A stretch of DNA of 9,305 nucleotides from RBG-16-66-20 sp035308765. Lineage in GTDB: Bacteria; Pseudomonadota; Gammaproteobacteria; Burkholderiales; SG8-39. The notes under the pieces were generated by a model. The model did no database searches. It was not told where the DNA came from and saw only the letters and a list, made by a program, of their open reading frames with translations. The DNA lies in contig DATGGA010000094.1 of the NCBI GenBank assembly GCA_035308765.1, forward strand, positions 1 through 9,305. Reading direction: 5' to 3'. A program made the position numbers and the translations under genes. Positions 1 to 4,651 of the stretch are shown here, in pieces; the first letter of the stretch is position 1; the number at the start of each line of letters is the position of its first letter.

Positions 1-138
1 GGCATCGTCCTTAGTGAGCAAGCTCTTGGAAACCTGCTACCAAAGCGCACCCATAGCTCTAACATACCAACGGCATTGCAGTTCGTGGTGTAGTGGGTAC
101 ATGAAATTCATGTAGATGAAAAACGACGGGGCGTTATA
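1..138. other. Non-coding, AT-richer left flank
   Basis: I see no gene here. By eye the stretch is clearly less GC-rich than the rest of the window and contains no convincing coding frame on either strand. It holds one clear structure, the inverted repeat at 98-114, and ends at the tRNA-Arg 3' fragment. The composition change fits foreign or element-derived DNA next to a tRNA scar, but the stretch is too short to establish this. Confidence 0.5.
98..114. repeat. Perfect 8-bp inverted repeat with 1-nt spacer
   Basis: TACATGAA (98-105) is followed by a single A and then TTCATGTA (107-114), a perfect palindrome apart from the central base. It lies 25 nt left of the tRNA-Arg fragment. A one-base loop makes a stable RNA hairpin unlikely, so a dimeric protein binding site (a regulator, or an excisionase/integrase arm site) is a better guess. 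There is no direct evidence of function. Confidence 0.5.
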
Positions 139-180
139 GAACCAAGGGGGTCGGGCGTTCGAATCGCTCCGGGCGCGCCA
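139..180 (+). tRNA. tRNA-Arg 3' fragment, probable attachment-site scar
   Basis: The + strand carries the 3' part of a tRNA. It has the end of the anticodon loop, the 3' anticodon-stem strand CCAAG (142-146) and a 6-nt variable segment. The T stem is GGGCG (153-157) and CGCTC (165-169) around the loop TTCGAAT (158-164), with one G-T wobble. Next come the acceptor strand CGGGCGC (170-176), discriminator G and encoded CCA (178-180). From memory the match is to proteobacterial tRNA-Arg, whose 5' acceptor strand is GCGCCCG. No such strand, D arm or anticodon occurs at the right distance upstream, so this is not a complete tRNA. Such 3' pieces are typical of duplicated core sites left by tyrosine integrases. 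Confidence 0.65.
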
Positions 181-183
181 AAC

Positions 184-693
184 CTACCTATACCTCCAGG
201 CCCCTTGTGGTAGCCGGTAGGCCTTCAGCAGCAGCACTTCACGGACGGTATCGTCGTTCGATAGCTGCACGTACAGGTTGTAGTCGTCCTGCTCCTGACC
301 ATACATCCGGTATTCCCAAACGTTGCGCTGCTGACGGTCCAGCCGCGTGATCCGCCAGGGCGGACCGAGCACCTCCTTCACCTCACTGCCCCTCGTGACC
401 CCGGGAACGAGTCTGGCCAGGTTCTCGACGGTTAGCACCTGCTCGACTGACTGCACCACGCCGTCGGGCGACAAGCGCACTGCGTTGGTGGTATGGCCCA
501 TCGGTCCGGTCGCGTAATACCAGACCGCACTTCCGTTCGGCAGCGTGATCCGGTCCGAAGGCACGCCCATCTGCGCCTCGACATCGTTCACTCGAGATTG
601 CCCTGGGACGAGCCCCCGACCGTCCAGGGTGTAGGACGCACAGCCAGCTAGGAAGAGCACCGCAATCCGCGCCGCCCAGCGCCTCGTCGACAT
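184..693 (-). CDS. BamE/SmpA-like lipoprotein with two tandem repeats
   Basis: This is a predicted 169-residue outer-membrane lipoprotein. The N terminus has a positive region (MSTRRWAAR), a short hydrophobic stretch and a lipobox FLAGC with the lipidated Cys at residue 18. The mature part holds two similar units, about residues 28-88 and 95-157. Each opens with LVPG.(S/T)R, then V......(M/L)G.P..RI and an aromatic WYY or WEYR strand, a pattern like the BamE/SmpA/OmlA fold. The ATG at 693 is preferred over an upstream in-frame TTG at 729 because a strong GGAGGT site precedes it and it leaves a normal signal peptide. The gene starts 36 nt after the previous stop, so it is probably cotranscribed with the pigment operon. 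A role in beta-barrel assembly is only inferred from the fold; the true bamE is usually a shorter single-repeat gene. Confidence 0.8.
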   Translation of the reverse strand: MSTRRWAARIAVLFLAGCASYTLDGRGLVPGQSRVNDVEAQMGVPSDRITLPNGSAVWYYATGPMGHTTNAVRLSPDGVVQSVEQVLTVENLARLVPGVTRGSEVKEVLGPPWRITRLDRQQRNVWEYRMYGQEQDDYNLYVQLSNDDTVREVLLLKAYRLPQGAWRYR

Positions 694-698
694 GCGAT

Positions 699-704
699 AC
701 CTCC
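699..704 (-). promoter_or_regulatory. Strong Shine-Dalgarno for the BamE-like gene
   Basis: GGAGGT lies five bases before the ATG at 693, inside the longer purine-rich run AAGGTGGAGGT. It decides the start of the lipoprotein gene in favour of the ATG over the TTG 36 bases upstream. Confidence 0.75.
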
Positions 705-729
705 ACCTTGAACTGCAGTGCCTTGGCAA

Positions 730-819
730 TCAGCCTACACCCCGGACGGCCGCTTTTCCCGACGTGGCGCAGGCGCTGAACTGCAGCGTTGCCAGCAGGA
801 GGAGGAAAAGCCTAATCAA
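730..819 (-). CDS. Possible 29-residue mini-lipoprotein or gene remnant
   Basis: Starting at a TTG 11 nt after the glycosyltransferase stop, this frame encodes a basic residue, a leucine-rich hydrophobic run (LFLLLLATL) and FSACATSG, which looks like a lipobox followed by a lipoprotein N terminus. It then stops after 29 residues at TGA (732-730). No good Shine-Dalgarno is visible, and the position before the Cys triplet is Phe rather than the usual Leu, so the call is weak. APE operons often carry a larger lipoprotein gene (DUF3261 type). This could be its decayed 5' end, a genuine tiny lipoprotein, or chance. Confidence 0.3.
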   Translation of the reverse strand: MIRLFLLLLATLQFSACATSGKAAVRGVG

Positions 820-830
820 CCGGGCTGGAC

Positions 831-1556
831 TCAGCGCGAGCGCAAGCTGCGCACCAGGCCCTGCAGGTACAGGCCGCGGGCGATCAGGCGCCAGGCCACC
901 ATGCGCACGATGCGCGCAATGTCGACGACTGGCCGAAAATGGCTGGGCCGGGCGCGCGCGCTGTAGATCGCATTGATGGGCACGCAAACGATTTCCACGC
1001 CGGAGTGCGCGGCTTCGATCAGGATTTCGCTTTCGAACACGAACGACGCCGCGGCGCCGTACCGTACCCGCGCCCGTGCGAACAGGCCGGCAGGGTAGAC
1101 GCGGAACCCGGACTGGGTATCGGCGATCGGCTTGCCCGCGGCCCAACTGATCCAGAAATTGGCGAAGCGATTGGCGCAGTAGCGCGCCACCGGTATCGCC
1201 GCGCGCGCGTGCAGGCGCGAACCGATGACGATGCCGGGCGGCGCCGCGCGCCAGGCCTCGAGGAGGAGCGGAATGTCTTCGGGACGATGCTGGCCGTCGC
1301 CATCGAGCGTGACGATCACGTCCGCGCCCCTGCGCACGGCTTCATCGGCGCCGCGCCGCAGGCTGCCGGCCTTGCCCCGGTTCGACTCATTGCGCAACAG
1401 GACCACGGGCAGCCCATGCAAAGCCGCGGCGGTCGCGTCCGTTGAACCGTCGTCCACGACTATCACCAGGGGCAGCTGCGCGAGCGCCCGCCGGACTACG
1501 TCGTTGATGGTGGCGCTTTCGTTGTACGCGGGGATGACCACCGCGGCCGTTCTCAT
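831..1556 (-). CDS. Family 2 glycosyltransferase
   Basis: A 241-residue GT-A fold glycosyltransferase of family 2, close to the dolichol-phosphate-mannose-synthase-like group. Visible motifs are IPAYNES (8-14), DDGSTD (35-40), the metal/nucleotide-sugar site LDGDGQH (84-90, Asp85 and Asp87) and DTQSGFR (146-152). There is no obvious transmembrane pair, but the C terminus is basic and amphipathic, so peripheral membrane attachment is likely. The start is the ATG at 1556, which forms an ATGA overlap with the ketoreductase stop; the open frame running further upstream is antisense-free shadow of that gene. APE and flexirubin clusters often carry such an enzyme with an LpxL-like acyltransferase, and it may transfer a sugar in building or anchoring the polyene lipid. 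Here it is last of the biosynthetic genes, far from the acyltransferase. Donor and acceptor are unknown. Confidence 0.88.
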   Translation of the reverse strand: MRTAAVVIPAYNESATINDVVRRALAQLPLVIVVDDGSTDATAAALHGLPVVLLRNESNRGKAGSLRRGADEAVRRGADVIVTLDGDGQHRPEDIPLLLEAWRAAPPGIVIGSRLHARAAIPVARYCANRFANFWISWAAGKPIADTQSGFRVYPAGLFARARVRYGAAASFVFESEILIEAAHSGVEIVCVPINAIYSARARPSHFRPVVDIARIVRMVAWRLIARGLYLQGLVRSLRSR

Positions 1557-2272
1557 GCCATGCCGCCGTTGATGGAGACGACCTGGCCGGTGATGTAGCC
1601 CGCCTGCTCGGACATCAGGAATCCCACCAACCCGGCCACCTCCGCCGGCGTGCCCGCGCGCTTGAGCGGCACCAGTCTCTCGATGCGCGCCGCATCGAAC
1701 AGGCCGGCGGTCATCGGCGTATCGATGATGCCCGGGGCGACGCAGTTTACGGTGACGCCGCGGGAGCCGCTCTCCAGCGCGAGCGAACGCACGGCGCCGT
1801 GCAATCCGGCCTTGGCCGCGGCGTAATTGGCCTGGCCACGGTTGCCGATGAGCGCGGAGACCGACGACAGCGCCACGATCCGCCCCCAGCGTGTGCGCAG
1901 CATCGGCAGCAGCAACGGCTGGGTGAGATTGAAGAACCCGTGCAGCGAGACGTCGATTACCGAATGCCATTGGCGAGCGCTCATGCCGGCCATCGGCACA
2001 TCGTCATGGATGCCGGCGTTGTGCACGATTCCCTGAATAGGCCCCGACTTGAGCAGGCCGGCCAAGGCGCTGGATGCCTGCGGGCCGTCGACGAGATTGA
2101 AGCAGACGCATTGCGCCCGTCCGCCGGCGGCGGCGATCTGCGCAACCAGATCTGCCGCGCGCTCCGGGTTCGCGTTTGCGTGGACGATCACCTCCCAACC
2201 GTTCCTGGATAGTTCATGACAGATCGCCGCGCCGATGCCGCCGCTGCCGCCGCTGACCAGCGCGCGCTTCAA
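1553..2272 (-). CDS. FabG-like 3-ketoacyl-ACP reductase (APE ketoreductase)
   Basis: A 239-residue short-chain dehydrogenase/reductase, of normal FabG length. The NAD(P)H-binding glycine motif GGSGGIG is at 8-14, NAG at 85-87, the catalytic Ser at 137 (LSSVSA), and Tyr150 and Lys154 in YAAAK. The C terminus ITGQVVSINGGMA is typical of FabG. It would reduce the 3-keto group of the growing polyene on acyl carrier protein in the cytosol, the role of ApeQ. The start is a TTG at 2272 in a TTGA overlap with the dehydratase stop. Any later start would remove the Rossmann motif, so the TTG is well supported. The position that is normally the fourth catalytic residue, Asn in a V.N motif, appears to be Ser109 (VSL). 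This may be tolerated, or it may alter proton relay. Confidence 0.9.
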   Translation of the reverse strand: MKRALVSGGSGGIGAAICHELSRNGWEVIVHANANPERAADLVAQIAAAGGRAQCVCFNLVDGPQASSALAGLLKSGPIQGIVHNAGIHDDVPMAGMSARQWHSVIDVSLHGFFNLTQPLLLPMLRTRWGRIVALSSVSALIGNRGQANYAAAKAGLHGAVRSLALESGSRGVTVNCVAPGIIDTPMTAGLFDAARIERLVPLKRAGTPAEVAGLVGFLMSEQAGYITGQVVSINGGMA

Positions 2273-2703
2273 CGGACCGTACCCTGACGCAGGACGACCG
2301 CGATGCGCCCGGCGGCCAGTTCGCGTCCGGCGCCTTCGACGGCAAATTCATAGAGCAGCCGGCCGCCTTCTTCGATGAGCCGCTCGGCCCGCACCGTCAA
2401 CGGCCCGGGCTCATCGTCCAGGAAGCGTGCGTGCAGTTTCAGGGCGCGGGCGCCCGCCAGCAGGCCGGCCCGCACCAGCGGTACGGGAGCCTGACGCAGC
2501 GCGCCGTGCACGGCCATCGCTTGCGCGCCATACTCGATGGCCGTGCATGCCGGCAGCCGGCCGTCGCAGCGCAGCGGATTTGCGGGGGAGAGGTGGCTCG
2601 AGGTGCGGCAGACAATGCTGCGCTCATCGAAGCGCACGAGTTCCTCCAGCAGGCACATAGCCCCCTGCTGCGGCACCAGTGCAGCGATGTCCTGGTGCGT
2701 CAA
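2269..2703 (-). CDS. ApeP-like hotdog 3-hydroxyacyl-ACP dehydratase
   Basis: A 144-residue single hotdog protein. It shows the pattern of the pigment-cluster dehydratases related to ApeP: His37 followed by NPL and a G.LP turn, then the long hotdog helix AIEYGAQAMAVHGAL (residues 55-69) with Glu57 as probable catalytic acid. It would remove water from 3-hydroxyacyl-ACP to give the conjugated double bonds. The start is a TTG at 2703 overlapping the previous stop as TTGA. The next in-frame Met (residue 16) would delete the conserved N-terminal segment. It lies between the chain-length-factor and ketoreductase genes, the order expected for an elongation module. A second hotdog domain sits at the end of the ligase at the right edge, and the two may pair as reported for ApeI and ApeP. 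Confidence 0.85.
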   Translation of the reverse strand: MTHQDIAALVPQQGAMCLLEELVRFDERSIVCRTSSHLSPANPLRCDGRLPACTAIEYGAQAMAVHGALRQAPVPLVRAGLLAGARALKLHARFLDDEPGPLTVRAERLIEEGGRLLYEFAVEGAGRELAAGRIAVVLRQGTVR

Positions 2704-3488
2704 GGGTCGATCTCGATGGCGAGATGGGATTTCTCCAAATATTTCAGCTTCACCCCGCCGCCTTCGTCGCGTGCCGCAAGCGCCAATACCCTGAGCGCCT
2801 GCGCCGCCGGATTGCTGGCCAAATCACCGGGCAGCGATTCCGGCCAAGCCGCGTCGCCTGAACCGGGCGCGAGCTCGATACTCAATTTCCGGGCGAATTC
2901 GCCCGAAGCCGCTGGTGCCAGCAACAAGGCCGCGGCGAACGGACGCGTCACCGGCCAGAGCGCGCGCATCGGCGCCGGATAGGGAAGATCGTAGGCAACC
3001 AACAACACGGGCTTCTGCTCGACGACCACCTGTGCCGCCGCCTCGAGCAGGCCGGCGGAAAATGAGGCGTCGTGCCCGCACAGCGTGGTGGATGAAGCAC
3101 GGCAGCGCGCAAAGATGCTCCAGTAGCCGGCAGGCGCATTGTGGACAGAATTGAGGAAGCGGGTCGGCGACATCTGTGGTGGCTGCGCCGCGAGCCCCTC
3201 GCAGATCTGATGCGTAATCTGGCCGTCTCCACCGCAGGAGGTGAACACAATTGCCGCGCTTTCAGAGGCGATGCCGCTCGCCGCAAGCGCTTCGCTGCCG
3301 ACCGTCAGCGCCCATCGCGCCGGGACGGAGCAGCGCCGCCGCTCGTTTGGCGGCAGCAGCCCGGGCAATGGATCAGGGTCGGGCGCATCGGCGTAACGCA
3401 GGCGGCCGAGGAGTATTTCTCGCGCCCCGTGCCAGTCTGTCAGCCCCGGCCCGAGCACGCCGGCACCAGTGAGCCACACTGGTTTCAC
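2700..3488 (-). CDS. Ketosynthase-like chain-length factor (ApeC type)
   Basis: A 262-residue protein with only the N-terminal half of a ketosynthase fold (beta-ketoacyl synthase-like, N-terminal domain). Recognisable parts are the opening MKPVWLTGAGVLGPG, FTSCGGDGQITHQICEGLA (82-100), SPTRFLNSVHNAPAGYWSI (107-125) and the nucleophile-elbow region GHDASFSAG (138-146). In that region the catalytic Cys of an active ketosynthase is apparently replaced by Phe143. The His residues of the C-terminal half are absent. It should be a non-catalytic partner of the adjacent ketosynthase, setting chain length in the heterodimer. The start is a GTG at 3488 in a GTGA overlap, supported by a GGGAGG site five bases upstream. 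Length is normal for this family, so it is not a truncation. Confidence 0.85.
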   Translation of the reverse strand: MKPVWLTGAGVLGPGLTDWHGAREILLGRLRYADAPDPDPLPGLLPPNERRRCSVPARWALTVGSEALAASGIASESAAIVFTSCGGDGQITHQICEGLAAQPPQMSPTRFLNSVHNAPAGYWSIFARCRASSTTLCGHDASFSAGLLEAAAQVVVEQKPVLLVAYDLPYPAPMRALWPVTRPFAAALLLAPAASGEFARKLSIELAPGSGDAAWPESLPGDLASNPAAQALRVLALAARDEGGGVKLKYLEKSHLAIEIDP

Positions 3489-4651
3489 GGCATCCTCCCG
3501 AACAGCAGCGAGCAGTTGCTGCCGCCGAAGCCAAAAGAATTCGACAGCGCATACCGCAGCCGCATGTCGCGGCTCTTCAGCAAGACATTCAATTTGATGC
3601 TCGCATCTATCCTGCGCGTGTTGAGCGTGCCGGGCGCAAGGCCATGGCGCAGGCAGAGCAGCGTCAGCACGGCTTCAATCGCGCCGGCTGCGCCCAGCGC
3701 GTGCCCGGTCCAACCCTTGGTCCCGCTGCAGGCGACCCGTTTGCCGAATACGGAGTAAACGGCGGTATCTTCGGCCGCGTCGTTGTTGCGCGTTCCGGTG
3801 CCGTGCAGGTTGATGTAGTCGACGTCGTTCGCGGCGATCCCGGCGCACTCAAGCGCGGCGCGCATCGCGCGCGCCGCACCCAGGCCTTCCGGATGCGGCG
3901 TCGACATGTGGTACGCGTCGGCGCTTTCACCGTAGCCAAGCAGCGCCAATCCGTCGCCTGAGACGTCCTGCCGCTCGAGCAGCACGAATGCGGCGCCTTC
4001 GCCGAGGGAGATGCCGCTGCGATCGGCGTCGCAGGGGCGACAGGGCTCGCGCGAGAGCAGTTCGAGGGAAGCGAAGCCATGAAGCGTGGTGAAGCACAGC
4101 GTTTCCACGCCGCCGACCACCGCCGCGTCGCACAGGCCGGCCGTGATCGCCCGGTAGGCAGCCGCGAACACCTTGGCGCCGGAGGAGCAGGCAGTGGAGA
4201 CGACGTAGGCCGGTCCTTCGAGGCCGAGCCGGGCGCGGACGTAGGCCGCGGGCGAAGACATGTCGAAGCTGTCGCCGAAGCTGAGGCCGATGGGAAGCGC
4301 GCCGGACGCAGGCTGGCGCTTGCGGTATGCCAATTCGCCCTGCAGCATGCCCGAGCTGCTGGTGCCGATGAAAGTGCCGATGCGATCCGGGCCGTAAGCG
4401 TCGCACGCGCGCGACGCGGCCGCGGCGAAGCCGTCCGCCTCCAGTCCCGCCTGCGTGATCTGGCGCATCCGGCTGACGGGAGAATCGTCCTGCAGGCCGT
4501 CGACGCGGCCGATCCAGGTGTCGAGCGCGCTGCCGAGAAAATCGTTGCGACGCAGTCCGCTGCGATCGTGGCGCAGGGCGTCGAAGGCTGGCGCCGTGCC
4601 ACGACCGAGAGCGCTGGCGAGCGTGAAACCGGTCGCATAGAGCGGCTTCAT
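3485..4651 (-). CDS. Beta-ketoacyl-ACP synthase (APE elongation ketosynthase)
   Basis: A 388-residue FabF-like ketosynthase with an intact Cys-His-His set: Cys155 in STACSSGAK, His283 in NLHGTGTRNND and His317 in GTKGWTGHALGAAG, with Lys312 nearby. The C terminus SNSFGFGGSNCSLLF is the usual closing motif. It condenses malonyl units with the acyl-ACP chain and is the counterpart of ApeO. It precedes the chain-length-factor gene with a GTGA overlap, the usual order for a type II ketosynthase/chain-length-factor pair. The start is the ATG at 4651, overlapping the exporter stop as ATGA. Length is slightly shorter than FabF (about 410). I see no obvious defect. Confidence 0.92.
   Translation of the reverse strand: MKPLYATGFTLASALGRGTAPAFDALRHDRSGLRRNDFLGSALDTWIGRVDGLQDDSPVSRMRQITQAGLEADGFAAAASRACDAYGPDRIGTFIGTSSSGMLQGELAYRKRQPASGALPIGLSFGDSFDMSSPAAYVRARLGLEGPAYVVSTACSSGAKVFAAAYRAITAGLCDAAVVGGVETLCFTTLHGFASLELLSREPCRPCDADRSGISLGEGAAFVLLERQDVSGDGLALLGYGESADAYHMSTPHPEGLGAARAMRAALECAGIAANDVDYINLHGTGTRNNDAAEDTAVYSVFGKRVACSGTKGWTGHALGAAGAIEAVLTLLCLRHGLAPGTLNTRRIDASIKLNVLLKSRDMRLRYALSNSFGFGGSNCSLLFGRMP
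3494..3499 (-). promoter_or_regulatory. Strong Shine-Dalgarno for the chain-length-factor gene
   Basis: GGGAGG ends five bases before the GTG at 3488 and lies inside the end of the ketosynthase gene. It is the clearest internal ribosome binding site of the operon and supports the GTG start. It suggests the partner subunit is also initiated independently of translational coupling. Confidence 0.65.

Noticed and set aside
76..93. Short inverted similarity between this segment and the sequence just before the BamE-like gene (about 705-722)
   Set aside because: Only about 13 bases with a mismatch, which is expected by chance in a window of this length.
116..138. Possible rho-independent terminator for the operon (minus strand AACG-CCCCGT-CGTT followed by T)
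   Set aside because: The stem is only four base pairs and the T run after it is short; too weak to call.
80..180. Complete tRNA gene using the D-arm-like string GGTGTAGTGGGTA near 86-98
   Set aside because: No 5' strand pairs with the CGGGCGC acceptor, no 5' anticodon-stem strand pairs with CCAAG, and the distance to the T arm exceeds a normal tRNA.
1557..1970. Open frame extending the glycosyltransferase upstream to give a 379-residue protein
   Set aside because: The added 138 residues are low-complexity Arg/Ala/Gly sequence read out of frame through the ketoreductase gene. The family N terminus (IPAYNES) begins right after the ATG at 1556.
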